Shown: positions 24,029 to 33,334, counted from the first letter of the stretch. The stretch: DNA of 64,000 nt from CG2-30-58-95 sp964618215 (GCA_964618215.1 CAZTZE010000025.1:1-64000), one strand, 5' to 3'. Notes: generated by a model from the sequence alone, not told the origin. Made by a program: numbers and translations.

Positions 24029-26944
24029 ATGCCTGCAAATGTCATCCGCGTCGTTGGGGCGCGTGAACACAACCTCAAAAACATTACCGTAGAAATCCCC
24101 CGCGATAAACTGGTCGTCATCACCGGGTTATCCGGCTCGGGCAAGTCGTCGCTGGCCTTCGATACCATCTTCGCCGAAGGTCAGCGGCGCTATGTCGAGT
24201 CGCTTTCGGCCTACGCCCGTCAGTTCCTGGGCCAGATGAACAAGCCGGATGTGGATTATATCGAAGGCCTCTCCCCGGCCGTCTCCATTGACCAGAAAGG
24301 CACCTCGCACAACCCGCGTTCGACCGTCGGCACGGTGACTGAAATTTACGACTACCTGCGCCTTCTTTTTGCACGCGTAGGAATCCCGCACTGCCCGGTA
24401 TGTGGACGTGAGGTGGTGAAACAATCGGCCCAGGAAATCGTGGATGGCATCGAATCGTTGCCTGCGGGCAGCCGCATCCTGGTGCTGGCGCCAGTAGTAC
24501 GCGGCCGCAAAGGCACATACCAGGCCGTCTTCGAGGAGATCCGCAAAGCCGGCTTTGTCCGCTCCCGCGTCGACGGGACGGTCTACAGCCTGGACGAGGA
24601 GATCAGCCTCGACCGCTACAAGATCCACACCATCGAGGCGGTGGTGGATCGTTTGGTGGTATCCGGCCACGCGTCCGAGGAGGAGCGGAAGGCAGCGCGC
24701 ACGCGGCTGACGGATTCGGTCGAAACGGCGTTGAAATTTGGGGACGGGTATCTAACAGTGTCACAGGTCGAAAGTCAAACGTCAAACGTTGAGAGCGAAA
24801 AAACCGACGTTCGACCTTTGACGTTAGACTTGCACTTCTCGGAGCACCTGGCCTGCCCCGAGCATGGTATCAGCATCCCTGAAATCGAGCCGCGCACCTT
24901 CTCGTTCAACACCCCACACGGCGCCTGTCCCGACTGCCAGGGACTGGGCAACAAACTGGAAATAGACCCCGAACGCGTGGTTGATCCCGAGCGTTCGTTA
25001 TCCGAAGGCGCGCTGATCGCGATGGAGTGGAACAACCTGCGCGAGGACACGGGTTACTACAGGCAGCTCCTGGATGCGACCGCCCGTCATTTTCATATTG
25101 ACCTGAAGGTGCCTTTCGGCGCGCTCTCGCCCGAAAAGCAGAATATCGTCCTTTACGGTACAAAGGGCGAAAAAGTGACGGTTCACTATCACAACCGCGA
25201 AGGACGCCAGGCGGTATTCGACACCGCCTACGAGGGTGTCATCCCCAACCTGGAACGCCGCTACCGTGAAACACAATCCGAGTACATCCGTTCCAAGATC
25301 AGCGAATACATGACCGACCGTCCCTGCCCGACCTGCCAGGGAAAACGCCTGCGCCCGGAAGCCATCGCCGTCACAGTAGATGATATTAATATCATCGAAG
25401 TTACCGCCTGGCCGATCAACCGCACGCTGGAATGGATCGAGAGACTGGCCGGAAAAAAAACGCCCCTGAATGCACGCCAGCAGGCCATCTCCGAGCGCAT
25501 ACTTAAAGAAATCCATTCCCGGTTGGGATTCCTGGTCAATGTGGGGCTGGACTACTTGACCTTAAACCGCTCGGCCGGGTCGCTTTCCGGCGGCGAAGCG
25601 CAGCGCATCCGCCTGGCCACCCAGGTCGGCTCGCGACTAGTCGGTGTGCTCTACGTGCTGGACGAACCCTCCATCGGCCTGCACCCGCGCGATAATGGCC
25701 GCCTGCTCGACACGCTGAGAGGCTTGCGCGACCTGGGCAATACAATTCTGATCGTCGAACATGATGACGAGACCATCCGCACCGCAGACTGGATCATTGA
25801 CCTCGGCCTGGGCGCAGGTGAACATGGCGGGCGGATCATTGCTGAAGGCACGCCAGAGGACATCCTGGCGCACCCCAAGTCTCTCACCGGGGCATACCTG
25901 TCGGGGCGCAAGCAGATCCCGATCCCGAAAAAGCGGCGCACGGGCAATGGCAAACATCTCACCGTGGTCGGGGCGCGGGCGAACAATCTAAAGGATTTGA
26001 CCATCCGCATCCCGCTCGGCAAGCTGGTCTGCATCACGGGCGTTTCGGGTTCAGGCAAGTCCTCCCTCATGACGGATGTGCTTTACAACGCGCTGGCCGC
26101 CAGGCTGCACGGCGCCCACACCCAACCCGGCGACCACGACCACATCGAAGGTCTGGAGCATATTGACAAGATCATCAATATTGACCAGTCACCCATCGGA
26201 CGCACGCCACGCTCCAACCCCGGCACCTACACCAGCCTGTTCGACGAGATCCGCAAGCTCTTCGCCGAACTGCCGGAAAGCAAAGTACGCGGTTATAAAC
26301 CGGGACGCTTCTCGTTCAACGTCCACGGCGGGCGTTGTGAGGCCTGCCAGGGGCAGGGCCAGTTACGCATCGAAATGCAATTTCTGCCGGATATCTACGT
26401 GCCATGCGACGTCTGCCACGGGAAGCGCTTCAACCGCGAGACGCTGCAGGTGCGCTTCAAAGGGCTCTCGATCGCTGACGTGTTGGACACGACTATCGAA
26501 AAAGGATTGGAACTTTTCGCGGCTTTCCCGGCCATGGTCAGCAAATTGAAGACGCTTTCAGAGGTTGGACTTGGATACATTAAGATCGGACAGCCGGCCA
26601 CGACCCTTTCGGGCGGCGAGGCGCAGCGCGTCAAACTGGCGCGTGAGCTTTCGCGGCGTGCCACCGGCCGGACCCTGTACGTGCTCGACGAACCCTCGGT
26701 CGGACTCCACGCTGCCGACGTACACAAACTGATCGAAGTCCTGCAACGCCTGGTAGAGGCGGGCAACTCGGTTCTGATCATCGAGCACAACCCCGACATC
26801 GTCAAAGTCGCCGATTGGATCATTGACCTGGGGCCCGAAGGCGGCGACCGGGGCGGCAGGTTGGTCGCTGAAGGGACACCGGAAGATGTGTGTTGTCTGG
26901 CAGAGTCATATACAGGGCAATTTTTGAAAGGACATTTGAAATAG
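24029..26944 (+). CDS. uvrA: excinuclease ABC subunit UvrA
   Basis: A 971-residue protein with the full UvrA layout: two ABC ATPase modules, each with Walker A (GLSGSGKSSL and GVSGSGKSSL), a signature LSGGEAQR, and a Walker B (YVLDEPSIGLH and YVLDEPSVGLH), plus the zinc modules CPVC...CPEHG/CPDC, CPTC and CEAC...CDVC. It recognises damage with UvrB in nucleotide excision repair. No uvrB is in view. Residues 246-268, before LHFSEHLACPEHG, are coded by a dispersed DNA repeat (24764-24832) and have no counterpart in typical UvrA. The ATG has AAAGGGAAAC upstream and a TACAAT box at 23992-23997. Confidence 0.97.
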   Translation: MPANVIRVVGAREHNLKNITVEIPRDKLVVITGLSGSGKSSLAFDTIFAEGQRRYVESLSAYARQFLGQMNKPDVDYIEGLSPAVSIDQKGTSHNPRSTVGTVTEIYDYLRLLFARVGIPHCPVCGREVVKQSAQEIVDGIESLPAGSRILVLAPVVRGRKGTYQAVFEEIRKAGFVRSRVDGTVYSLDEEISLDRYKIHTIEAVVDRLVVSGHASEEERKAARTRLTDSVETALKFGDGYLTVSQVESQTSNVESEKTDVRPLTLDLHFSEHLACPEHGISIPEIEPRTFSFNTPHGACPDCQGLGNKLEIDPERVVDPERSLSEGALIAMEWNNLREDTGYYRQLLDATARHFHIDLKVPFGALSPEKQNIVLYGTKGEKVTVHYHNREGRQAVFDTAYEGVIPNLERRYRETQSEYIRSKISEYMTDRPCPTCQGKRLRPEAIAVTVDDINIIEVTAWPINRTLEWIERLAGKKTPLNARQQAISERILKEIHSRLGFLVNVGLDYLTLNRSAGSLSGGEAQRIRLATQVGSRLVGVLYVLDEPSIGLHPRDNGRLLDTLRGLRDLGNTILIVEHDDETIRTADWIIDLGLGAGEHGGRIIAEGTPEDILAHPKSLTGAYLSGRKQIPIPKKRRTGNGKHLTVVGARANNLKDLTIRIPLGKLVCITGVSGSGKSSLMTDVLYNALAARLHGAHTQPGDHDHIEGLEHIDKIINIDQSPIGRTPRSNPGTYTSLFDEIRKLFAELPESKVRGYKPGRFSFNVHGGRCEACQGQGQLRIEMQFLPDIYVPCDVCHGKRFNRETLQVRFKGLSIADVLDTTIEKGLELFAAFPAMVSKLKTLSEVGLGYIKIGQPATTLSGGEAQRVKLARELSRRATGRTLYVLDEPSVGLHAADVHKLIEVLQRLVEAGNSVLIIEHNPDIVKVADWIIDLGPEGGDRGGRLVAEGTPEDVCCLAESYTGQFLKGHLK
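24764..24832 (+). repeat. GTCGAAAGTC/GACGTT-type repeat inserted in frame in uvrA
   Basis: CAGGTCGAAAGTCAAACG, TCAAACGTTGAG and ACGTTCGACCTTTGACGT, then TAGACTTG, make a partly inverted array of the unit GTCGAAHGTC. Relatives lie between genes at 33888-33926 and 38661-38810. The unit has no stop codon in the reading frame used. Confidence 0.7.
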
Positions 26945-27082
26945 GCAGGGGAGCAAGGGTGCAGGGGAGAAAAGTCATTGCTCCCAAGCACAGAAACCCC
27001 ACTCGCTTAATCCATAAAGTTCAGGTAGAATACAATTATCGAGGCTGTCAAGTAGTTTACAGCCTGCCTTTCTAGTGAGGAG

Positions 27083-27823
27083 ATGGGATTACCTATGAGC
27101 AGACAACCTCCTATCACAGCTACCATTGGAGTCCACCGGAAGAAACGACAGAAATGGACGCCGTTTATCATTGGGGGCCTGGCAATCCTGCTGGTCGTGA
27201 TCGGCGTGATTATCCTCGTCGTTGGTTTCAGCGGCGGCGGCGGTTTTAATCTGTTTTCCACGCAGACTCCCACGCCCACCATCACGCCCTCCCCAACCAA
27301 TACACCCATACCCACATCCACGCCGACCATCACGCCGACACCAACCGATACCCCCACACCGACCCCCTCTATCCCGTATAACTACACCGTTGTGGAGGGC
27401 GATTCTTTGATCAAGATTGCCAAGGATCATGGCCTGGATGATAACGGTTATTTGGTGATACTTTTACTCAACCCACAAATCAACCCGAATACGCAGATCA
27501 TTTTTGTCGGCCAGACCATTCTTCTCCCCCCGCCCGGGATGCAGTTACCCACGGCGACCCCTGTGCCGAGCAATGCCCCGCCCGGCACCAAGATCAACTA
27601 CTTTGTCCTGCCCGGCGACAGTCTGGGCAGCATCGCCAACAAGCTGAACAGCACCATAGATGACATTGTCAAAAACAACAGAGACCTGCTGAAAGATGGC
27701 GACAAGACGGTCATCTACCCTGGCTGGACATTGGTCGTCCGGATCAACCTGGTCACACCGCAGCCAACTGCAACACCCGCAGTCACAGCCACACATACGC
27801 CAACTGCAACGAAAACGCCGTAA
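27083..27823 (+). CDS. membrane-anchored protein with two LysM domains
   Basis: A 246-residue protein: a basic cytoplasmic start, one membrane helix (IIGGLAILLVVIGVIILVV), then a Thr/Pro-rich stalk of about 40 residues (TPTPTITPSPTNTP and so on), a LysM domain (about 95-155, YTVVEGDSLIKIAKDHG), a second Pro-rich linker and a second LysM (about 173-225, NYFVLPGDSLGSIANKLN). LysM binds N-acetylglucosamine chains, so the protein probably sits outside the membrane and contacts peptidoglycan. Such TPTPT stalks are typical of Chloroflexota surface proteins. GAGGAG abuts ATG 27083; ATG 27095 is a possible alternative start. Confidence 0.82.
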   Translation: MGLPMSRQPPITATIGVHRKKRQKWTPFIIGGLAILLVVIGVIILVVGFSGGGGFNLFSTQTPTPTITPSPTNTPIPTSTPTITPTPTDTPTPTPSIPYNYTVVEGDSLIKIAKDHGLDDNGYLVILLLNPQINPNTQIIFVGQTILLPPPGMQLPTATPVPSNAPPGTKINYFVLPGDSLGSIANKLNSTIDDIVKNNRDLLKDGDKTVIYPGWTLVVRINLVTPQPTATPAVTATHTPTATKTP

Positions 27824-27843
27824 AAAATCCACGCACCTATGCG

Positions 27844-27877
27844 AAGCCCGTTTTCCCAACAACGGGCTTCCGCTTTT
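27844..27877 (+). terminator. intrinsic terminator of the LysM gene
   Basis: AAGCCCGTT (27844-27852) pairs with AACGGGCTT (27861-27869), followed by CCGCTTTT. Confidence 0.8.
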
Positions 27878-27929
27878 AATACCCCTTTGACATTCTGCAC
27901 AGCTAAGGCTACAATGAAGTAGAGATTGA

Positions 27930-27952
27930 GTAGGGCGGGTATCCTACCCGCC
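27930..27952. repeat. GTAGGGCGGGT-type hairpin repeat before coaE
   Basis: GGCGGGTATCCTACCCGCC is a palindrome in a GTAG...GCC context, related to the elements at 15698-15747 and 20617-20643. A second partial palindrome (GGTGGGATAGAAGCCCACC) follows at about 27971-27989. Confidence 0.6.
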
Positions 27953-28016
27953 AAAAAGCGTCCTTCCATGCGGTGGGATAGAAGCCCACCCAACATCCTC
28001 ACGCTAAGGAGCAATC

Positions 28017-29150
28017 GTGAGTAAATGGCCTGAAAAATATGTCATCGGGCTGACCGGAAATATCGCCACCGGAAAGAGCGTGGTACGCAAGATGCTGGAG
28101 CACCTGGGTGCGTACGGGATTGACGCCGACGCACTCGGCCACCGCGCCATCGCGAAAGGCGCGCCGGGTTTTCAGCCCATCCTGGATATCTTTGGCCACT
28201 GGATCTTGGATGGCAACGGACAGATTGACCGCGCTAAACTGGGACGTTTCGTCTTTACGAACCCAGAAGGGTTGAAGCGACTAGAAACCATCGTTCATCC
28301 GCTCGTTGATCAAGCAGTTGACTTGCTTATCCGGCGAGCATCGCAACGGATCATTGTCGTCGAAGCGATAAAGCTGCTCGAGAGTAACCTGGCCAGCGCC
28401 TGCGATACAGTTTGGACAACCTATTCGCCCGAGAGCATCCAGAAAGCCCGGTTAATAGCAAAACGCGGGATGAACGAAGCGGAGGCGCTCCAACGCATCC
28501 GCATGCAGCCGCCGCAGGATCAAAGGATGGCCTCGGCAACGGTCATCATCCAGAACACTGGCACCTTCGAGGGGACCTGGAAGCAGGTTGTGGCAGCCTG
28601 GAAGGTGATCTCGCCGATCAGCGACACCAACCCGATCATCACAAAGAAAGCCGCGGCCGGCGAATTGTCCGTCCAGCGTGGCCGCCCGCGCGATTCGGGC
28701 GCCATCGCCACTCTGATCACCCGTCTCAGCGGAGGCGCTCGTTCGCAGACCTCCCAAGATATTATGGCTGCCTTCGGAGAAAAAGCCTACCTGTTGCTCA
28801 AGTCTGGTAACCAGTTCGTTGGCCTGATCGGCTGGCAGGTGGAGAATCTGGTCTCCCGTACCACCGAAATTTACATTGATGCCTCCATTCCAATGAAACA
28901 GGCGGTGAAAGTTTTAGCGACCGAGGTCGAGAGCGCCTCACAGGAACTGCAATGTGAGGCATCTTTACTCTTTCTGCCTCCGCAGATGGCTTCACAGGAA
29001 GCCGTCTGGCGCGAATTGGGTTACGAAGGACGCACGCCACAATCGCTGAGTGTCCAGGCCTGGCAAGACGCGGCCAACGAATCCATGCCGGCGAACACTA
29101 TCATGCTCTTCAAACAACTCCGCCAGGATCGTGTCCTGCGGCCAATTTAA
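28017..29150 (+). CDS. coaE: dephospho-CoA kinase with extra C-terminal GNAT-like domain
   Basis: A 377-residue protein, about twice the normal CoaE. Residues 1-195 are CoaE: P-loop GLTGNIATGKSVV, the DADALGHRAI segment and the LRLLR/ARSLIAKRG-like IQKARLIAKRGMNEAEAL lid. This catalyses the last step of coenzyme A synthesis. The C-terminal part (about 205-377) reads like a degenerate acetyltransferase fold (LLLKSGNQFVGLIGWQVEN, then IYIDASIPMKQAVKVLATEV and WRELGYEGRTPQ), with no clear acetyl-CoA P-loop. A link between CoA and an acetyl-CoA-type fold is appealing but unproven. GTG 28017 has AAGGAG 6 bases upstream. Confidence 0.88.
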   Translation: MSKWPEKYVIGLTGNIATGKSVVRKMLEHLGAYGIDADALGHRAIAKGAPGFQPILDIFGHWILDGNGQIDRAKLGRFVFTNPEGLKRLETIVHPLVDQAVDLLIRRASQRIIVVEAIKLLESNLASACDTVWTTYSPESIQKARLIAKRGMNEAEALQRIRMQPPQDQRMASATVIIQNTGTFEGTWKQVVAAWKVISPISDTNPIITKKAAAGELSVQRGRPRDSGAIATLITRLSGGARSQTSQDIMAAFGEKAYLLLKSGNQFVGLIGWQVENLVSRTTEIYIDASIPMKQAVKVLATEVESASQELQCEASLLFLPPQMASQEAVWRELGYEGRTPQSLSVQAWQDAANESMPANTIMLFKQLRQDRVLRPI

Positions 29151-29225
29151 GTCAGGTAGTGGGTAAAAAGGGTTTAGGCGTCCGCGATTACCTGATTCCT
29201 AGCTTTCGAATGGTTTTTTATCGCC

Positions 29226-30095
29226 GTGCCAGAATTATTGAGTGATTTTCTTTTTCTATTCCAGCGCCTCGACTGGCTTGGGGTGGTTGATATCCTGCTG
29301 GTCGCGCTGATCTTCTTTGGGCTGCTCTATCTCGTCCGGGACACCCAGGCGATGCTCTTGTTGCGCGGCGTTATCTTGCTGCTGGTGCTAACGGTACTAT
29401 TTACCAGCCTGGTCAACCTGCCGGCCTTTTCCTGGCTGCTGCGCACCGCCCTGCCGGCGCTTGTTTTTGCCATCCCGGTCATCTTTGCGCCGGAAATCCG
29501 GCGCGCCCTGGAGCGCATCGGGCGCGCCGGTACTTTCCGGCCAAGCTCCAAGAATGCGCTCAACCCGGAAATACAGCGTACCATCCAGGCCGTAGTCAGC
29601 GCGGCAGCCCGGCTCGCGGCACGCCAGCACGGTGCGCTGATTGTCCTGCAACGGCTGGATAGCCTGGATGGATATATCCGCTCAGGCGTGTTGATGAAGG
29701 CGCAAGTCACCCCTGAACTGCTGCTGCAAATTTTCTACCCCAACACGCCGCTCCACGATGGCGCGGTGATCATCGAGAGGAATATCCTGGTCGCGGCAGC
29801 CTGTGTCATGCCGCTCTCATCCAGCGGTATCCTGGCGCGATCCCCCGATCACCAAATGGGCTTGCGACATCGCGCGGCCTTGGGCACCTCTGAAGCCACG
29901 GACGCCATTACGGTCGTCGTCTCCGAGGAAACCGGCGCAATTTCCATCGCGCACGCCGGGCGGATGATCCGCCGCCTGGATGCAGAGCGGCTCGAGAACA
30001 TCCTGACCGCTTTCTACGACCCTTCGCGTACCTCCCTCAAGACGGGTTTCTTCGAGCGTCATTTCCCTTATCTTTTTCCACGCAAGGATGAGTGA
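29226..30095 (+). CDS. cdaA: CdaA-type diadenylate cyclase
   Basis: A 289-residue membrane enzyme making c-di-AMP from ATP. Three N-terminal helices (about 18-85) precede the DAC domain. Its two catalytic motifs are DGAVIIE and RHRAALGTSE. The gene overlaps cdaR by 8 bases, the classical cdaA-cdaR arrangement. A GlmM gene, which usually follows in Firmicutes, is missing; Der comes next instead. The start is GTG 29226, which gives a normal N terminus. Confidence 0.93.
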   Translation: MPELLSDFLFLFQRLDWLGVVDILLVALIFFGLLYLVRDTQAMLLLRGVILLLVLTVLFTSLVNLPAFSWLLRTALPALVFAIPVIFAPEIRRALERIGRAGTFRPSSKNALNPEIQRTIQAVVSAAARLAARQHGALIVLQRLDSLDGYIRSGVLMKAQVTPELLLQIFYPNTPLHDGAVIIERNILVAAACVMPLSSSGILARSPDHQMGLRHRAALGTSEATDAITVVVSEETGAISIAHAGRMIRRLDAERLENILTAFYDPSRTSLKTGFFERHFPYLFPRKDE

Positions 30096-31323
30096 TGGTA
30101 AAATGCTGCACTGGCTGACCAAAAACTTGCGCACGGTGGTGCTCGCTTTCGCGCTGGCATTGGCCGTCTGGATCTCGGCCGTCACAGCAGCCGATCCAGA
30201 TGAGACGCGCCTCCTCACGAATTCGGTCCCCATCGAATTTGTCAGCCAGGACCCGGGGTTGATCATCCAAGGGCAAGTCCCGCGCCAGGTACAGCTAACG
30301 CTGCGTGCGCCTCGTTCCGTATGGGACAAATTGACGACCGAAAAAGATGCCGTCCATGCCTTGGTAGACCTTTCTGGACTAGAAGCCGGGACGCACAGGC
30401 TGGATGTCCAGGTACAGATCAATGCCCGGCCCGTACGGCTAATCTCCTTCTCGCCTGAAAAATTAGAGCTGACCCTCGAAAAACTCGTCACCCGTTCATT
30501 GCCCCTCGAGCTTACTCTGACCGGCGAACCGGCTATCGGTTACCAGGCCGGGGACCCGATCCTGATCCCGGCTGAAGTGGTAATCTCCGGTGCGCAGTCG
30601 CTGATGGATCAGGTCGCGCAACTCAGCCTCTCGTTGGACCTCTCAGGTTCACGGCAAGACATCCAGACAACCCTCCCCATCCAGGCGCTGGATGACAAAG
30701 GCAACCTGGTGACCGGTTTAACCATGCACCCGGATAATGTACAGGTCAGCCTGCCCATCTCGCAGCAGGGCGGTTACCGGGATCTGGTGGTCAAAGTGGT
30801 GCCCATAGGACGGCCTGCCAATGGTTATCGTCTGACTAATATCGCTTCAATCCCGCCGATGGTCACGGTCTTTTCATCCAACCTGGAGCTGATCAGCGCT
30901 CTGCCCGGTTATGTCGAGACCACCCCGCTCGACTTGAACGGCGCCAGCGCCGACATCGAAATTCGCCTGAACTTGAACCTGCCGGCCGGGGTGGCACTGG
31001 TCGGTGAACAGAACGTGCTGGTGCAGGTCGGCATCTCGGCTATCCAGAGCAGCCTGAAGCTCACCAACCGGCCAGTAGAGATCAACAACCTCTCAGCGAT
31101 GCTGCAAGCGAGAGTCTCACCTGAAAGTGTGGACGTGATTCTTTCCGGGCCATTACCAGTATTGGATACGCTTGCGCCCAGCGATGTGCGGGTGATCATT
31201 GATGTCAAAGGACTCGGCGTCGGGACACATCACATCACGCCAACCGTCCAAATGGTGATTGCAGGTGTGACGATCGAGTCGATCCTGCCTGGGACGGTCG
31301 AAGTCATCATAAGTTATAAATAA
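30088..31323 (+). CDS. cdaR: CdaR-like protein with YbbR repeats
   Basis: A 411-residue protein with a short N-terminal membrane helix (TVVLAFALALAVWISAV) and an extracytoplasmic part made of about four YbbR-type repeats (units of about 85-90 residues, each with a V.L.GP-type strand motif such as VQLTLRAPRSVWDKL and VDVILSGPLPVLDTL). YbbR proteins regulate CdaA. The TAA stop is one base before the der start, so all three genes may be transcribed together. Confidence 0.88.
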   Translation: MSDGKMLHWLTKNLRTVVLAFALALAVWISAVTAADPDETRLLTNSVPIEFVSQDPGLIIQGQVPRQVQLTLRAPRSVWDKLTTEKDAVHALVDLSGLEAGTHRLDVQVQINARPVRLISFSPEKLELTLEKLVTRSLPLELTLTGEPAIGYQAGDPILIPAEVVISGAQSLMDQVAQLSLSLDLSGSRQDIQTTLPIQALDDKGNLVTGLTMHPDNVQVSLPISQQGGYRDLVVKVVPIGRPANGYRLTNIASIPPMVTVFSSNLELISALPGYVETTPLDLNGASADIEIRLNLNLPAGVALVGEQNVLVQVGISAIQSSLKLTNRPVEINNLSAMLQARVSPESVDVILSGPLPVLDTLAPSDVRVIIDVKGLGVGTHHITPTVQMVIAGVTIESILPGTVEVIISYK

Positions 31324-31324
31324 T

Positions 31325-32692
31325 ATGTCAAAACCAATTGTCGCTTTAGTCGGACGCCCCAATGTGGGCAAGAGCACCCTGTTCAACCGCCTCGCCGGAG
31401 AACGTTTGGCGATCGTGGACGGTACGCCTGGCACCACGCGTGATCGTATCTTTGCCGAGGCAGAGTGGAATGGTATTCCCTTTGCAATCGTTGATACCGG
31501 CGGTATAGATCCGACACATGGCGGCAAAACCCCGCTCTCGGTCGGCTCCGCTGAATTTATCGGGCAGATCCGCGAACAGGCGCTGATCGCGGTCCGCGAT
31601 GCAGATGCCGTGTTGTTCATCACTGACGGCGCGGAAGGCGTCGCCCCGGCCGACCGCGAGGTGGCCGAAATCTTGCGCCGTTACCAGAAAACTGATCAAG
31701 GTAAACGCTGGCCGCCTATCTTGTTAGTGGTGAACAAATGCGAAAGCGCAGACCGCCGCAGCCAGGCTGTCCAGTTCTACGAACTTGGACTGGGCGACCC
31801 TTACCCCATCTCCGGGCTGCACGGCATGGGCACCGGCGACCTGCTAGATGATCTCGTTGCGGCCTTCCCGCCCTCGAGCGAGGAACAGGAAGACGAGTCG
31901 GTCAAGATTGCCATAGTCGGCAAGCCCAACGCGGGGAAGTCCAGCCTGCTCAACACATTGGTGGGCGAGGAGCGGGCTATCGTCAGCCCGATACCCGGCA
32001 CGACGCGGGATGCGATTGACACCAAAATCGAATTTAATGGTTTGCCCATCACGCTGATAGATACGGCCGGCATCCGCCGGCGCGGCAAGATAGATCCAGG
32101 TGTCGAAAAATATAGCGTGCTGCGCTCATTCAAGGCCATCGAACGCTCCGACGTGGTTTTGTTGCTGATTGACGCCACCACCGGCATCACTGCCCAGGAT
32201 ACCCATATTGCTGGATTTATCCTGGATGCCTGGAAAAGCACAGTCGTACTGGTCAACAAATGGGACGCCATCGAAAAAGACTCTTTTACAATGGATGAGT
32301 ATACCCGCGTGGTACAGCGGGAACTTAACTTCATGGCTTATGTCCCCCTGCTATTTATCTCAGCCAAGACCGGTCAGCGCGTCGATCAGGTGCTGCCAAT
32401 GGCTTTGCGCGTCCAGGAGGAACGCCTGGCGCGCATCATCACCTCCAAGCTGAACCAGGTACTGCGTAATGCCCAGGATGTTCACTCAGCGCCTTCCCAC
32501 GCCGGGCGACAGTTGAAAATCTACTACGGCGCCCAGGTGCGCACTGACCCGCCGACGTTTGTGATCTATGTCAACGATCCGAAATTGCTGCATTTCTCGT
32601 ATCTGCGTTTTCTGGAAAACCGGATCCGGGATCAATACGAGTTCCTGGGTACGCCAATCAAAATCATCGCCAAGGGACATAAAGAGGATTAA
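31325..32692 (+). CDS. der: ribosome-assembly GTPase Der (EngA)
   Basis: A 455-residue protein with two tandem G domains and a KH-like C domain. Domain 1: GRPNVGKSTLFN, DTGG, NKCE; domain 2: GKPNAGKSSLLN, DTAGIRRRGK, NKWD. The C-terminal domain follows from about 355 (LKIYYGAQV, FVIYVNDPKLLHFSYLRFLE). Der helps mature the 50S subunit. In NKCE the usual Asp of NK.D is replaced by Glu. Confidence 0.96.
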   Translation: MSKPIVALVGRPNVGKSTLFNRLAGERLAIVDGTPGTTRDRIFAEAEWNGIPFAIVDTGGIDPTHGGKTPLSVGSAEFIGQIREQALIAVRDADAVLFITDGAEGVAPADREVAEILRRYQKTDQGKRWPPILLVVNKCESADRRSQAVQFYELGLGDPYPISGLHGMGTGDLLDDLVAAFPPSSEEQEDESVKIAIVGKPNAGKSSLLNTLVGEERAIVSPIPGTTRDAIDTKIEFNGLPITLIDTAGIRRRGKIDPGVEKYSVLRSFKAIERSDVVLLLIDATTGITAQDTHIAGFILDAWKSTVVLVNKWDAIEKDSFTMDEYTRVVQRELNFMAYVPLLFISAKTGQRVDQVLPMALRVQEERLARIITSKLNQVLRNAQDVHSAPSHAGRQLKIYYGAQVRTDPPTFVIYVNDPKLLHFSYLRFLENRIRDQYEFLGTPIKIIAKGHKED

Positions 32693-32707
32693 CCATTGAA
32701 AAATCTC

Positions 32708-32736
32708 TTGACGAATTCCGAGTTTGGCTGTATCAT
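32708..32736 (+). promoter_or_regulatory. sigma-70 promoter of the cold-shock gene with long 5' leader
   Basis: TTGACG (32708-32713), a 17-base spacer and TATCAT (32731-32736). Transcription would start near 32743 and give a leader of about 140 bases before ATG 32884. The leader contains a GTCCG...CGGAC hairpin (about 32786-32809). Long structured leaders are typical of cold-induced csp mRNAs. Confidence 0.7.
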
Positions 32737-32883
32737 GAGACTTGTATGATGCCAGTAAGTTCACGTTGGATTGTGTGACAATGGTCCGAGGCACTTCACC
32801 CCGGACTGTTCTGTTTTAACCGTCCGTCGGAACTACTCGAGCACCTGATTCTTTTCCCTTTTGCCAATAAGGAGGCAAATCAA

Positions 32884-33093
32884 ATGTCAGATCGAATCGT
32901 CGGTACGGTCAAGTGGTTCAACGCCAGCAAGGGCTACGGGTTTATTGCCCGTGAAAACGGCCCAGATGTGTTTGTCCACTACTCAGCTATTCAAAGCGAT
33001 GGCTTTCGCAATCTCGAGGAAGGCCAGAAAGTAGAGTTCGTCGTCGAGCAGGGCGCCAAGGGGCCGCAGGCCACCAGCGTAACCATCCTGTAA
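32884..33093 (+). CDS. cold-shock domain protein
   Basis: A 69-residue CSD protein with both RNA-binding motifs: RNP1 KGYGFIAREN and RNP2 VFVHYSAI. It binds single-stranded RNA or DNA and acts as an RNA chaperone. AAGGAGG is 6-12 bases before ATG 32884. The long leader suggests control at the mRNA level. It ends at a strong terminator. Confidence 0.97.
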   Translation: MSDRIVGTVKWFNASKGYGFIARENGPDVFVHYSAIQSDGFRNLEEGQKVEFVVEQGAKGPQATSVTIL

Positions 33094-33117
33094 GCTTGAC
33101 CAACTAAGTACCAAATA

Positions 33118-33160
33118 AATCAAATGAGCCAGAGATAAATCTCTGGCTCATTTGATTCTT
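33118..33160. terminator. strong bidirectional terminator after the cold-shock gene
   Basis: AATCAAATGAGCCAGAGA (33118-33135) pairs perfectly with TCTCTGGCTCATTTGATT (33140-33157) around TAAA: an 18-bp stem, T/A-rich at the base on both strands. Confidence 0.92.
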
Positions 33161-33186
33161 GAATCTTTGGTAATTGCTCAACCAGA

Positions 33187-33312
33187 TTGTCATTCTGAGC
33201 CGCTGGTGTTCCCATTCGCTGCGCGCAGGGCATGCTTCCAGCGGCGAAGAATCTCCTCCGACTGGCCTTGAGACCCTTCGGTCGCACAGAACGCTCCCTC
33301 AGGGTGACAGGC
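33187..33312. repeat. TGTCATTCTGAGC-type intergenic repeat
   Basis: TTGTCATTCTGAGC, GCGGCGAAGAATCTCC, GAGACCCTTCGGTCG and GCTCCCTCAGGGTGACA make an imperfect inverted repeat of about 125 bases. No coding frame is present. This type of repeat is common in environmental bacteria between genes. No other copy is in this window. Confidence 0.7.
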
Positions 33313-33334
33313 CTGAGCAGTTAAAATCTTTGGC

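Noticed and set aside
33187..33312. Possible non-coding RNA gene after the cold-shock gene
   Set aside because: The bases match a common intergenic repeat style (TGTCATTCTGAGC...), follow a strong terminator and have no promoter of their own.
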